A stretch of 64,000 nucleotides of DNA from contig CANFUT010000026.1 in the NCBI GenBank assembly GCA_947450325.1, forward strand, positions 1 through 64,000. Direction: 5' to 3'. Shown piece after piece: positions 7,205 to 16,424 of the stretch (position 1 is the stretch's first letter; each line of letters starts with the position of its first letter). The notes beneath the pieces were generated by a model that was given only the letters and a program-made list of their open reading frames with translations, was not told the DNA's origin and ran no database searches. The position numbers and the translations under genes were made by a program. This DNA is from Flavobacteriia bacterium. GTDB taxonomy: Bacteria > Bacteroidota > Bacteroidia > Flavobacteriales_D > Crocinitomicaceae.

Positions 7205-8229
7205 TAACGATAATATTGGTAAATTTTGTCAGTCGAAAAACTGAAAGAATGGGTTGGAATGGCTGTGATTCTTGGTGCTTTAATGCCTTCTTTGAAAGTT
7301 GATTTACCAACGATTACGCGTGCTTCATCCCAAACATTGTCAACCAAAAAATGCTGAATGGTGCGACTTCCACCTTCTACAAAGACAGAAAGAATATTTC
7401 GTTCATACAATGCTTTAAGGATGTTTTCAGTGTCTAAATTTGTCAATTTGACAAATTCAACATTGTCAACAATTTCACTTTTGATGCGATTTAACACCAA
7501 GGTTTTACCATTGTCACTGTAAATTTTAGATTCTTTCGGCATGCGTAATTGACTGTCAATAATCACGCGCAAAGGATTTTGTCCTGTCACTTCACGAACT
7601 GTTAAGCTTGGATTGTCAAATTCAACTGTTTTCCATCCAACTAAAATCGCTTGTTCTTCACTGCGCCATTGATGGACTAGCGATTGCGTTTCTGGAGCTG
7701 AAATCCAATTGATTTTTCGAGTTGTTTCATTCCTTACAGAATCGACAAATCCATCAGAAGTTTGTGCCCATTTTAAAATGATATAAGGTCGTGCTTTTTG
7801 GTGAAATGTGAAAAATCTTTTGTTGAGTTTCAAACATTGTGACTCCAACACACCAACTGTGACGTCGATATTTGCTTTTTTGATTTTTTTGATTCCTTTT
7901 CCAGTCACATCAGGAAATGGATCTTGGCAACCAATGACAACACGTTTGAAATTTGAACGCACTAATAAATCAGCACAAGGAGGCGTTTTTCCTGTGTGAG
8001 CACAAGGTTCTAAACTGACGTAAATAGTTGAATTAGCTAGCAATGATTGATCTTCCACAGAATTGATTGCATTAACTTCAGCGTGTGCTTCGCCATATTT
8101 TTGATGGTAACCTTCACCGATTATTTTCCCATCGCATACAATAACTGCACCCACCATTGGATTTGGTGCTACTTCCACACCGCCCAATAATGCCAAATCA
8201 ATACATCTTTGCATAAAGATTTCGTCCAT
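7204..8229 (-). CDS. ribD: Bifunctional riboflavin biosynthesis deaminase/reductase RibD
   Basis: The enzyme deaminates and then reduces the GTP-derived pyrimidine in riboflavin synthesis. Residues 1-140 form the cytidine-deaminase-like domain with PNPMVGAVIV, the zinc site HAEVNAI (His49, Glu51) and PCAHTGKTPPC (Cys76, Cys85). Residues 145-341 form the DHFR-like reductase with KWAQTSDGF, NPLRVIIDS and FVEGGSRTI. At 341 residues it is complete. Upstream, TATATTCG (one mismatch to TAnnTTTG) ends only four bases before the ATG, so the leader may be nearly absent; Met6 would be the alternative start. It heads the ribD-eamA-recX unit. Confidence 0.94.
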   Translation of the reverse strand: MDEIFMQRCIDLALLGGVEVAPNPMVGAVIVCDGKIIGEGYHQKYGEAHAEVNAINSVEDQSLLANSTIYVSLEPCAHTGKTPPCADLLVRSNFKRVVIGCQDPFPDVTGKGIKKIKKANIDVTVGVLESQCLKLNKRFFTFHQKARPYIILKWAQTSDGFVDSVRNETTRKINWISAPETQSLVHQWRSEEQAILVGWKTVEFDNPSLTVREVTGQNPLRVIIDSQLRMPKESKIYSDNGKTLVLNRIKSEIVDNVEFVKLTNLDTENILKALYERNILSVFVEGGSRTIQHFLVDNVWDEARVIVGKSTFKEGIKAPRITAIPTHSFSFSTDKIYQYYR

Positions 8230-8233
8230 GTCG

Positions 8234-8241
8234 CGAATATA
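8234..8241 (-). promoter_or_regulatory. Near-consensus -7 box (TATATTCG) just before ribD
   Basis: One mismatch to TAnnTTTG. The sequence TATATTCG-CGAC-ATG predicts transcription starting about one base before the ribD start codon. If real, the ribD message is almost leaderless, or translation begins at Met6. Confidence 0.3.
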
Positions 8242-8426
8242 GGGAAATTAATTAAGCACTATTTTTTCCAAAATATTTTTCAATTTATTTTTAAAGGTTT
8301 TGATGTTGAAAATTAAAAGATTTTCTCAAAATGCCGCTGTAACAAAAGCAGTAATTTAACGCTATGAAATATTTGGGTACGACTTTTGAATAAATCTGCC
8401 CAATTACAAGGAATAAAAAACTGATC

Positions 8427-10484
8427 ATGATAAAAAATTACTTTTCATTCGTATTAATTACATTAACAATGACCCCACTTTTTGCACAAGTGGAAGATGA
8501 ATCTTGTTTGCCACCAGCCAAAAAGGTTTTGAAATTGATTGAAACAGCCAAAAATACTGCTGACGCTAAAACTGCGGTTGTTAATTTCAATGAAGCGATA
8601 GCAGCAGCTCCAGACAATGCAATGGCTTATTATGAGTACGGAATGTTTGCTTACAAACAAGGAATGAAATTTTACGATCAAAATCCTAATCCTGCAGTTG
8701 GCGACAAGAGCATGGCGAAAGCGGATGAAATGTTTAAACAAGCATTAACCTATTGCTCCGATTACCATGCAAATTGCTCGTATTATATCGGAGTGATTCA
8801 ATATTCTAAAGGAAATAAAACTGAAGCAATTGAATATTTCAAGAAATTTGCAGCTTTTAAAAGTGACAATCAAGAAAGATATCCTGAAGATTTTTCTAAG
8901 AAATTGGCTGATGTTCAAAGTGTTTTGAAAGAATTGGAAGGAGAACAAGAATTATTGACGAAAGCTGTTCCATTTAATCCAATTATGGTTGCTAATGTGA
9001 GTACACCAAGTTGGGATGAATATTTTCCAATGATTTCACCTGACAATGAGTTGATGTTTTACACACGTAAAATTGATCGAAAAAATATTGGCGATGTGAT
9101 TTCAAACATTGTGGAAGAATTCACTTATTCCGCAAGAACTAAAAATGAAGGACCAAATTTCGACGGTGGAAAACCTTTTGAAAATCCTTTCAACGATGGA
9201 ACCTATCCAAGTTATGGCGCTGCAACCATGTCAGTCGACAACAAAGAGATGATTTTATGTGCTTGTAAAGACGAAATGGTTGATGCGCAGAAATACAGAA
9301 ATTGCGACTTATATATTACCAGATTTGAAAGAAGTGGAGAGGGTGGAAATGATTTCAAATGGACTCCTTTAGAAAATATGGGACCAGGCATCAATTCTGC
9401 ACGTGGATGGGATGCGCAACCAACACTTTCCGCAGATGGAAACACTTTGTATTATACAACTTTAAGAAGCGGCGCAGATGCCACTCAAGACAATGATATT
9501 TGGGTTGCCGAGCGAGATTCAAAAGGTAAATGGGGCGCAGGAAGACCTTTTGCTGAAATCAACACACCTGGAAAAGACAAAAGCCCATTTTTGCACCAAG
9601 ACAGTGAAACCTTGTATTTCGTTTCTTCATCCACTGAAACTAGAAAAGGTGTTGGAGGTTTAGATATTTTTTACATCAGAAAAGAAGATGGAAAATGGTC
9701 GAAACCAAAAAATATCGGTTACCCAATTAATACTGCAGAAGATGAAATCGGAATTTTCGTTTCAACAGATGGTAATTTAGCTTATTATTCTTCTCGCTAC
9801 GGAGGAAACTGGAATATTTACGCTTTTGAATTATACAAAGAAGCACGTCCACAGGCAGTTGCGATTGTGAAAGGAAGTTTGAAAGATGAAAATGGTGAAC
9901 CTGTAAAAAATGCAACCATTGAAATCGCCTACGGAAATTCAGACAAAGTTGAAACAGTTAAAGTGAACGGCGATGATGGAAAATATGCTGCAGTTGTAAA
10001 AACCAATGTGGCTCAAGACGTCATGGTAACTGTGAAAAAAGAAGGTCACGCTTTTGATTCTAAATTGATTACCAAAGAAGAAATCAAAAAAACAACAACT
10101 ATCAAAGGAAATGATTTGGCTGTTAGAGAATTGAAAGAAGGCGCTGCTTATACTATCAACGACATTTTATTTGCTACAAATTCTTATGCGTTGACTCCTA
10201 AATCAGAATTTATTTTGAAGCAATTTGCTAGATTCTTAAAAGAAAATCCAACGATTACCATTATGGTTCAAGGATATACGGATGATATTGGCGACGATAC
10301 GCAAAATATGAATTTATCAAAAGAACGTGCCAACGAAGTGAAGAAGTTCCTAGAAAAACAAGGAATCCAAGGAACAAGAATGACTTCGCAAGGATTTGGG
10401 GAAACAAAACCAAAAGTGCCAAACACAAATGAGTCAAACAGATCAGTCAATCGTAGAACTGATTTTATGATTATGAAGCTTTGA
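8427..10484 (+). CDS. OmpA-family protein with TPR, beta-propeller and CRD domains (PorE-like)
   Basis: The protein has 685 residues. A signal peptide (residues 1-20, ending FAQ) is followed by TPR-type helices (about 30-165), a PD40/WD40 propeller (about 185-465; blades with LYYTTLRSG, DNDIWVAER and LDIFYIRKEDG), a carboxypeptidase-regulatory-like fold (about 475-555) and an OmpA peptidoglycan-binding domain (about 575-685; GYTDDIG, LSKERA, NRRTDF). This domain order is that of PorE of the type IX secretion system, which anchors the outer-membrane ring to peptidoglycan. PorE of Porphyromonas is a lipoprotein; here the cleavage site has no lipobox Cys. Many Bacteroidota have several such paralogues, so the T9SS role is likely but not proven. 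A strong terminator follows. Confidence 0.85.
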   Translation: MIKNYFSFVLITLTMTPLFAQVEDESCLPPAKKVLKLIETAKNTADAKTAVVNFNEAIAAAPDNAMAYYEYGMFAYKQGMKFYDQNPNPAVGDKSMAKADEMFKQALTYCSDYHANCSYYIGVIQYSKGNKTEAIEYFKKFAAFKSDNQERYPEDFSKKLADVQSVLKELEGEQELLTKAVPFNPIMVANVSTPSWDEYFPMISPDNELMFYTRKIDRKNIGDVISNIVEEFTYSARTKNEGPNFDGGKPFENPFNDGTYPSYGAATMSVDNKEMILCACKDEMVDAQKYRNCDLYITRFERSGEGGNDFKWTPLENMGPGINSARGWDAQPTLSADGNTLYYTTLRSGADATQDNDIWVAERDSKGKWGAGRPFAEINTPGKDKSPFLHQDSETLYFVSSSTETRKGVGGLDIFYIRKEDGKWSKPKNIGYPINTAEDEIGIFVSTDGNLAYYSSRYGGNWNIYAFELYKEARPQAVAIVKGSLKDENGEPVKNATIEIAYGNSDKVETVKVNGDDGKYAAVVKTNVAQDVMVTVKKEGHAFDSKLITKEEIKKTTTIKGNDLAVRELKEGAAYTINDILFATNSYALTPKSEFILKQFARFLKENPTITIMVQGYTDDIGDDTQNMNLSKERANEVKKFLEKQGIQGTRMTSQGFGETKPKVPNTNESNRSVNRRTDFMIMKL

Positions 10485-10503
10485 TTCGAAACGAAATAAA
10501 ATG

Positions 10504-10536
10504 AAAAACCCCGAGATTGAAAGTCTCGGGGTTTTT
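10504..10536. terminator. Strong bidirectional intrinsic terminator
   Basis: AAAAACCCCGAGA pairs perfectly with TCTCGGGGTTTTT around a TTGAAAG loop, with an A-run before and a T-run after. It separates the convergent PorE-like gene and the FAD-linked oxidase gene. Confidence 0.95.
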
Positions 10537-10554
10537 CTTTGTAATGATATTTTT

Positions 10555-11949
10555 TTAAAAAATCTTCCCTGGATTCAAAATCAATTTTGGATCAAAAACC
10601 AATTTTATATTGCGCATCAAGTTCAATTGAATTTCATTGAACGCCAGTGGCATGTATTGTTTTTGAACGAGTCCGATTCCGTGCTCGCCAGAGATTGTTC
10701 CGCCCATAGCGATTACTTCCTTGAAAAGTTCGGAGATTGCTCCTGAAAGTTCATTGTCCCAAAAATGATCTGATAAATCGCCTTTGATAATATTGATATG
10801 CAAGTTTCCATCGCCTGCGTGACCATAGCAAACCGATTTAAAACCGTATTGATTTCCAATTCGTTTAACTGCTGATAACAAATTGGGAAGCTCAAACCTC
10901 GGAACAACCGTATCTTCTTCCTTATAAATAGAATGAGATTTAACCGCTTCACCTACTTTTCTGCGCAATTTCCAAAGTTGTTCTTTTTGCGCTTGACTGT
11001 CGGCGAATAATACCTCGTCAGTTTCGAAATTTTCCAATACGCTTAAAATTTTCTCACAATCTTGCATCAGTTGATCTGCGTCAAAACCATCAACTTCAAT
11101 CAACAAATGTGCTGCATGATTGTCTTTCACCTCGATAATTGTATCTGGTTCATAAGGCAAAGTCCACAATAGTGCGTCGCGCTCCATGAATTCCAATCCG
11201 CTTGGTGTAATCCCTGCCTGAAAAATGGCAGCAACGGCTTCACAAGCTTTTTGAGCATCGAAAAATGGAACGAGCATCAACAAATCCGTCGTTGGATGTG
11301 GAATTAATCGCATCACAATTTTCGTTATGACACCTAGAGTTCCTTCGCTTCCAACGATTAATTGTGTTAAATTATATCCTGTTGCATTTTTCAAAACATT
11401 GGCGCCAGTCCAAATAATTTCACCATTTGGCAAAACGACTTCCAGATTCAAAACATAATCTTTCGTCACACCGTATTTGACTGCTTTCGGTCCACCAGAA
11501 TTTTCGGAAACATTTCCACCGATAAAACAACTTCCTTTACTTGCTGGATCAGGAGGATAAAATAAACCTTTCTCTTTCACAGCATTTTGCAAAACTTGCG
11601 TAATAACACCAGGTTCAGTTGTTACTTGATGGTTTTTCTCATCAATTTCGATGATTTTGTTGAATTTTTCCATCGAAAGCGCGATGCCTTTTTCAACGGG
11701 TAATGCACCTCCGCTTAAGCCAGTTCTTGCGCCAGAAGGAGTTACCACGATCGTATTTTCAAAACAGTATTTTAGAATTGCGGAAACTTCTTCCACAGAA
11801 CTAGGTTTGACCACTAAATCGGGAAAGAATTGTAAGTCTTCTGTTTCATCATGACCATATTCCAGTCTAATTTCATCTTCTGTAAAACATCTATTTCCCA
11901 ATAGATTTTTAAAAAAAGCAATGTCTGAACTATCAATTGTTTTGTACAT
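10555..11949 (-). CDS. FAD-linked oxidase, GlcD/D-lactate dehydrogenase type
   Basis: This flavoprotein of about 464 residues is of the vanillyl-alcohol-oxidase fold. The FAD-binding PCMH domain (about 30-210) contains VVTPSGARTGLSGGA, DPASKGSCFIGGNVSENSGG and VGSEGTLGVIT. The FAD-oxidase C-terminal domain (about 230-464) contains YGHAGDGNLHINI and the final SGEHGIG with NPGKIF. These are the hallmarks of glycolate oxidase GlcD and D-lactate or D-2-hydroxyacid dehydrogenases; the exact substrate cannot be read from sequence. The frame is open from TTG 11970, but that TTG is part of a TAnnTTTG box, so ATG 11949 is chosen. Confidence 0.9.
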   Translation of the reverse strand: MYKTIDSSDIAFFKNLLGNRCFTEDEIRLEYGHDETEDLQFFPDLVVKPSSVEEVSAILKYCFENTIVVTPSGARTGLSGGALPVEKGIALSMEKFNKIIEIDEKNHQVTTEPGVITQVLQNAVKEKGLFYPPDPASKGSCFIGGNVSENSGGPKAVKYGVTKDYVLNLEVVLPNGEIIWTGANVLKNATGYNLTQLIVGSEGTLGVITKIVMRLIPHPTTDLLMLVPFFDAQKACEAVAAIFQAGITPSGLEFMERDALLWTLPYEPDTIIEVKDNHAAHLLIEVDGFDADQLMQDCEKILSVLENFETDEVLFADSQAQKEQLWKLRRKVGEAVKSHSIYKEEDTVVPRFELPNLLSAVKRIGNQYGFKSVCYGHAGDGNLHINIIKGDLSDHFWDNELSGAISELFKEVIAMGGTISGEHGIGLVQKQYMPLAFNEIQLNLMRNIKLVFDPKLILNPGKIF

Positions 11950-11967
11950 CGAATGGTAATTTGGTTT

Positions 11968-11975
11968 CAAAAATA
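11968..11975 (-). promoter_or_regulatory. Bacteroidota -7 box (TATTTTTG) for the FAD-linked oxidase
   Basis: Exact TAnnTTTG on the minus strand. It predicts a start near 11964 and a 15-base leader to ATG 11949, and it covers the in-frame TTG at 11970. Confidence 0.5.
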
Positions 11976-12053
11976 GGGAATAAGGTTAATAAATTAATTT
12001 AAAACTTAATGTATGATTGATATTTGGTTAAAACTACCTTGATTTGTATTGAA

Positions 12054-12061
12054 GACCTTTG
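12054..12061 (+). promoter_or_regulatory. Variant -7 box (GACCTTTG) for the SpoIIE phosphatase gene
   Basis: One base from TAnnTTTG and placed so that transcription would start near 12065, leaving a 15-base leader. The ten bases AAGACCTTTG recur at the same distance before the gene at 25315. Confidence 0.35.
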
Positions 12062-12079
12062 CGGCAGGACTTATAGCTC

Positions 12080-13939
12080 ATGAGGAAATTGTTTTTGTCA
12101 ATATTTGGTGTTTTTTGCGGTGTCTTGGTCATCATAGGTGCATTCAATAATTATCAATTTCAACGCATTTCAGCATACCAAATCCATTTGCAGCAAGTTG
12201 ATCAGCTGACTCAAGAATTAAATGATCACTATGAAAAAATCAATTTTTGGATTGCTAATCCGAGTTCGTGGGATTATCTGGCGAGCAATAAAGAAATAAC
12301 CTTAAGAAATTCAGCGCTATTCTGGACGCGCCATAGATTAAAATCAACGCATGTTTTGCAAAATGAAATTGTCAAAAATGGACTGAGGAATGAATTCATT
12401 GATAAACAATATTTGAAAAATTTGAATGTCATTTCTAAAACTGAAGGTCAATTGTTGATTTTACTTTCTAAGGCAGGTTTTAAAGATCTTGGAGCTATTG
12501 GTTCCATGCGGAAAATAGTGCATAAACTCGAACGAAAACCTGGGGTTGATTTAGAGAAATTATTGAGTATTAGAAGAGATGAAAAAGATTTTTTGTTGCG
12601 CAAAAAGGAACTATACGCTTGGAAAATTCACCATGCAATTCAAAAGTGGCGTTTAAGTCCAGATTTCCCAAGAGAAATGAATCAATATGATTCTGAGTTC
12701 ACAATTTATTCAACTTCTATCCAGAGAATTTTCACGAACGAACCGAATATTTATCAAGTCTGGAAAAAGGACCATCGCAAAAAGTTAAAAATATTACATG
12801 AAACTAGAATTAATTTATTGAATTACAATCTATTTCATTCTAAAAATATCCAACAATTTAATATCGTTATCTATGTTTCGATCTTAGTAATTGCAATCAT
12901 TCTTTCCATTTATTTTTCTAAAATTTTGAGTCATTCAGTGACACAACTTCAAAAAACAATGGAAAAGTACATTAAAAGTAACTATTCAGAGGTGGAAGTT
13001 CTTAAGTTGAACATTCCAAAAAATGAATTTGGAAAATTGATGCTTCACTTTTTGCAATTAAGCAATAAAATAAACAGCGATTTTCGATTACTTGAAGAAC
13101 GAGTTGAAAGGCGAACAAAAACGTTGAAGGAGAAAAACGAAGAACTTCTATTGAAGCACGATGAAATATATCAAGGAATGAGATATGCAAAAGACATTCA
13201 ACAAAGTTTGATGTCTAATACCAAAGAATTGAATGCTTTTTTTGAAAAATGCAGACTTTTTTTTCAATCGAAAGATTTGGTTGGTGGCGATTTTTATTGG
13301 TCAAAAAGTATTTCAACTGAAGAAGTAGATTTGCGATTTTTTGCCTTGGCAGATTGCACAGGACACGGCGTTTCTGGGGCAATGTTGAGTATTTTTGGAA
13401 TGCAGTCATTGGATGAAATAATTGGAAAAGGTGTTTATGATTCAGGCGAAATTTTGAATCAACTCAGGTGGAATGTATCGCATAGACTTAATCGCAACAA
13501 TGATCGAAGATATGATGGAATGGATATTGCCCTTTTTTCCATTGATTACCGAAATAAAGTAATGAGTTTTTCTGGCGCAAATCTTTCTGTTTGGATTATC
13601 GATTCTGGTGAAATTGTTGAGTTAAAAGGACAAAGAATGCCAATTGGTTGGACCGATACGCACCACGACTCTTTTAAATCATTTTCGATACAATTATTTC
13701 AAACGGATAGAATTCTAGTTTTTTCAGATGGAATCTCAGATCAATTTGGTGGAGAAAAAGATAAAAAGTGGGGGAGAAAAGAGATAAAATCCATCGTCAA
13801 TTCTAATTTGGAAAAAGGAATTGATTTTCTGTTTGACAAAATCATGTTTGAATTTGAAAATTGGAAAGCTGAAAATGAACAAACAGACGATTGCACATTG
13901 GTGATGATAGAACCGTTTTATTTTTCACAATCGAATTAA
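12080..13939 (+). CDS. Membrane-bound SpoIIE/PP2C-type serine phosphatase
   Basis: The protein has 619 residues. An N-terminal helix (5-27), an extracytoplasmic helical region (about 28-265) and a second helix (about 266-288) precede a coiled-coil linker (about 295-375, with RLLEERVERRTKTLKEKNEE). A C-terminal SpoIIE/PP2C domain follows, with DLVGGDFYW, ALADCTGHGVSGAM, FSGANLSVWI, VFSDGISDQFGG and DDCTLVMIE; the Asp residues are the Mn/Mg ligands. It probably senses an outside signal and dephosphorylates an anti-sigma-antagonist-type protein or acts on a phosphoprotein, but no partner gene is adjacent. It stands alone with its own promoter. Confidence 0.88.
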   Translation: MRKLFLSIFGVFCGVLVIIGAFNNYQFQRISAYQIHLQQVDQLTQELNDHYEKINFWIANPSSWDYLASNKEITLRNSALFWTRHRLKSTHVLQNEIVKNGLRNEFIDKQYLKNLNVISKTEGQLLILLSKAGFKDLGAIGSMRKIVHKLERKPGVDLEKLLSIRRDEKDFLLRKKELYAWKIHHAIQKWRLSPDFPREMNQYDSEFTIYSTSIQRIFTNEPNIYQVWKKDHRKKLKILHETRINLLNYNLFHSKNIQQFNIVIYVSILVIAIILSIYFSKILSHSVTQLQKTMEKYIKSNYSEVEVLKLNIPKNEFGKLMLHFLQLSNKINSDFRLLEERVERRTKTLKEKNEELLLKHDEIYQGMRYAKDIQQSLMSNTKELNAFFEKCRLFFQSKDLVGGDFYWSKSISTEEVDLRFFALADCTGHGVSGAMLSIFGMQSLDEIIGKGVYDSGEILNQLRWNVSHRLNRNNDRRYDGMDIALFSIDYRNKVMSFSGANLSVWIIDSGEIVELKGQRMPIGWTDTHHDSFKSFSIQLFQTDRILVFSDGISDQFGGEKDKKWGRKEIKSIVNSNLEKGIDFLFDKIMFEFENWKAENEQTDDCTLVMIEPFYFSQSN

Positions 13940-13982
13940 AAGTGAGTTTGAATCAAATGCGCTTTTTACCAACTGAAAATTC

Positions 13983-13990
13983 TACATTTG
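13983..13990 (+). promoter_or_regulatory. Bacteroidota -7 box (TACATTTG) for the nif3-like gene
   Basis: Exact TAnnTTTG. It predicts a start near 13994 and a 21-base leader to ATG 14015. Confidence 0.5.
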
Positions 13991-14014
13991 CAAGTGAATT
14001 CAATTGAATAAATT

Positions 14015-15109
14015 ATGCAAATCAAAGAAGTTACTTCCTTTTTGGAAAGCATCGCGCCATTATCAAGTCAAGCAAGTTATGACAATTGTGGATTGATTGT
14101 AGGCGATGCAGCGCAAGAAATTACTGGCGTTTTGGTTTGTTTGGATTGCACAGAAGAAGTTTTAGAAGAAGCAATTGAATTGGGAGCGAATTTAATTATT
14201 GCACACCATCCGATTGTTTTCAAAGGTTTGAAGAAGTTCAATGGCAAAAATTATGTTGAACGAACAGTTATCAAAGCCATCAAAAACGATTTGGCAATTT
14301 ATGCCATTCATACCAATTTAGATCATTCAATTCACGGAGTCAATGCAGAAATTGCACGCAGACTAGAGATTGAAAATCCGCGAATTTTGCATCCAAACGA
14401 AGGCGTTTTGAGTAAGTTGGTTGTTTTTTGTCCAAACGATTATGTTTCAGTTATTGAAAAAGCGCTTTTTGACGCTGGCGCAGGAAAGATTGGCAATTAT
14501 GCAGATTGTGATTTTGTGCAAAACGGAATTGGCGCTTTTAAGCCAACGGAAGGTGCAAATCCATTTGAAGGAAAAATTGGCATGCGTTCGTTGAGCGAAG
14601 AATCGAAAATTGAAGTGTTGGTTTCCAATCATATTTTATCAAAAGTGGTTTCAGCGATGAAAGAAGCGCATCCTTATGAGGAAGTTGCTTACGATGTAAT
14701 TCCTTTGAGTAATGTAAATCAAACGGAAGGAAGCGGAATGATTGGAGAATTGAAAAATCCGATGGATGCATTGACATTTTTGGCGAAATTGAAGCAGACT
14801 TTTCATTGCGGTTGCATTCGACATACAGACCTTTTAGATCGAAAAATTAGACGTGTTGCATTTTGCGGTGGATCGGGAAGTTTTCTCTTGCCACAAGCTA
14901 TTCAGCAAAAAGCGGATATTTTTATTACAGGAGATTATAAATATCATGATTTTTTTGATTCTGAAAATCAATTGATTATAGCGGATATTGGACATTATGA
15001 AAGCGAACAATTCACAACAAATTTAATTGTCGAGGTTTTTACCAAAAATTTTGCTAAATTTGCGGTTCATAATACAAGGGTAAATACAAATCCTATTAAT
15101 TATTTTTAG
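14015..15109 (+). CDS. Nif3-like dinuclear metal-centre protein
   Basis: The 364-residue member of the NIF3/YbgI family forms hexameric toroids with a di-metal site. Visible signs are the N-terminal PLSSQASYDNCGLIVGD, IIAHHPIVFKGLK with the metal-binding histidines, IYAIHTNLDHSIHGVN, and the late GDYKYHDFFD and DIGHYESEQF with the remaining His and Glu ligands. The middle third (about 130-240) is the PII-like insert found in longer members. The molecular function remains unsettled in the literature I know. It is followed 3 bases later by the C4 zinc-ribbon gene, a pairing common across bacteria. Confidence 0.92.
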   Translation: MQIKEVTSFLESIAPLSSQASYDNCGLIVGDAAQEITGVLVCLDCTEEVLEEAIELGANLIIAHHPIVFKGLKKFNGKNYVERTVIKAIKNDLAIYAIHTNLDHSIHGVNAEIARRLEIENPRILHPNEGVLSKLVVFCPNDYVSVIEKALFDAGAGKIGNYADCDFVQNGIGAFKPTEGANPFEGKIGMRSLSEESKIEVLVSNHILSKVVSAMKEAHPYEEVAYDVIPLSNVNQTEGSGMIGELKNPMDALTFLAKLKQTFHCGCIRHTDLLDRKIRRVAFCGGSGSFLLPQAIQQKADIFITGDYKYHDFFDSENQLIIADIGHYESEQFTTNLIVEVFTKNFAKFAVHNTRVNTNPINYF

Positions 15110-15112
15110 CAC

Positions 15113-15859
15113 ATGGCTGGAGCAGCGACTAAAAAAGAAGTATCAGTGGCGGAGAGATTAGACGCCCTTTTTGAATTACAGAAAATTGATTCTGAAATTG
15201 ATAGAATCCGAACTATCCGAGGTGAATTGCCTTTGGAAGTGCAAGATTTGGAAGACGAATTGATTGGATTGGAGACTCGTTTGAAGAAATTACAAGACGA
15301 AATCAAAGATTTAGATCAAGAGGCTGCAGATCGTAAGAATGCAATGAAAGATGCAGAAGCAGCGATTTTGAAATATAAAGAACAACAAAATAACGTTAGA
15401 AATAACCGTGAATTTGAATCTTTAGACAAAGAAATCGAGTTTCAAACTTTGGAAATCAAATTGCATGAAAAACGTATCAAAGAATCAAAATTTGGTATGG
15501 CAGGCAAGAAAGAAGTGATGGAAGAAGCAAAAACACGTTTGGATTTACGCAAAGGTGATTTGGCTGCTAAAAAAGCGGAATTGGACGAAATCGTGAGTGA
15601 AACTCAAAAAGAAGAAGATGCATTGACAGCGAAATCTGACAAAGCTAAATCTTTGATCGATGAGCGTTTGGTAATTGCTTACAACCGTTTGAGAGAAAAT
15701 GCAAAAAATGGTTTAGCAGTTGTTCCAGTTGATCGTGATTCTTGCGGTGGATGTTTCAACAAAATCCCACCACAACGTCAGTTAGACATTCAAACAAAAA
15801 GAAAAGTGATCGTGTGCGAGCACTGTGGAAGAATTTTAGTTCCGACACAAGAAGCTTAA
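15113..15859 (+). CDS. Coiled-coil C4-type zinc-ribbon protein (CdsZ/zf-RING_7 family)
   Basis: The protein has 248 residues. The N-terminal two thirds (about 10-185) is a long charged coiled coil. The C-terminus carries four cysteines in CGGCFNKIPPQ and CEHCGRIL, a zinc ribbon. Proteins of this build interact with nucleic acid or with the translation or cell-envelope machinery; the precise role is not established. The tight spacing after nif3 (3 bases) implies co-transcription, and a perfect terminator follows, closing the two-gene unit. Confidence 0.9.
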   Translation: MAGAATKKEVSVAERLDALFELQKIDSEIDRIRTIRGELPLEVQDLEDELIGLETRLKKLQDEIKDLDQEAADRKNAMKDAEAAILKYKEQQNNVRNNREFESLDKEIEFQTLEIKLHEKRIKESKFGMAGKKEVMEEAKTRLDLRKGDLAAKKAELDEIVSETQKEEDALTAKSDKAKSLIDERLVIAYNRLRENAKNGLAVVPVDRDSCGGCFNKIPPQRQLDIQTKRKVIVCEHCGRILVPTQEA

Positions 15860-15880
15860 TCTTTTTGTTCAAAATAATTT

Positions 15881-15908
15881 AAAGTCACTTTCGAGTGACT
15901 TTTTTTTT
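15881..15908 (+). terminator. Intrinsic terminator with TTCG tetraloop
   Basis: AAAGTCACT and AGTGACTTT form a perfect 9-base-pair stem closed by TTCG, followed by a T-run. It lies 22 bases after the zinc-ribbon gene stop. Confidence 0.93.
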
Positions 15909-15962
15909 GCGGAATAATTTTCTCTAACTTAGTTGAAAATTCTACAAATTAATTTCAAAATT

Positions 15963-16322
15963 ATGAAACCAACATTAGTCATCGGAGCAAGCAATCGTCC
16001 TGAAAAATACGCTTACAAAGCAGTCAAAAGTTTATTAAATCACGGTCATTCGGTTTTTGCTTTTGGAAGAATGAAATCTCAAATTGATGGGATTGAAATC
16101 GAAACTGAATGGAATCCAAATTGGAAAGTGGATACGGTTACTTTGTATCTAAATCCACAAAATCAAGTTGAATACTACCAAAAAATCATTGATTTGAAAC
16201 CAAAACGCGTCATTTTTAACCCAGGAACGGAAAATGAAACTTTTCAAGATTTACTTGAATCCAATGGTATTTCAATAGAAATTGCATGCACTTTGGTGTT
16301 ATTGTCAATTAATGAATATTGA
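15963..16322 (+). CDS. CoA-binding (YccU-like) Rossmann protein
   Basis: This single-domain protein of 119 residues is of the CoA_binding_2 family. It shows the Rossmann opening TLVIGASNRPEKYAYKAV and the later FNPGTENETFQDLLESNGI, which matches the family's Q.G......A..AG. It may bind CoA or a nucleotide; no catalytic role is known. The frame is open from a TTG at 15933, but ATG 15963 gives the normal N-terminus (MKPTLVIGAS). It stands between the nif3 unit terminator and the cytochrome c synthetase promoter. Confidence 0.8.
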   Translation: MKPTLVIGASNRPEKYAYKAVKSLLNHGHSVFAFGRMKSQIDGIEIETEWNPNWKVDTVTLYLNPQNQVEYYQKIIDLKPKRVIFNPGTENETFQDLLESNGISIEIACTLVLLSINEY

Positions 16323-16390
16323 GGATTATTTTTAACAAAAAACAAGCTAAATAATTTTATTTTTTAGTCGCTAAACCGCCGATGAATGCG

Positions 16391-16398
16391 TAATTTTG
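16391..16398 (+). promoter_or_regulatory. Bacteroidota -7 box (TAATTTTG) for the cytochrome c synthetase gene
   Basis: Exact TAnnTTTG. It predicts a start near 16402 and a 23-base leader to ATG 16425. Confidence 0.5.
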
Positions 16399-16424
16399 CA
16401 TCCACGAAGAAAATAATTTTTTAT

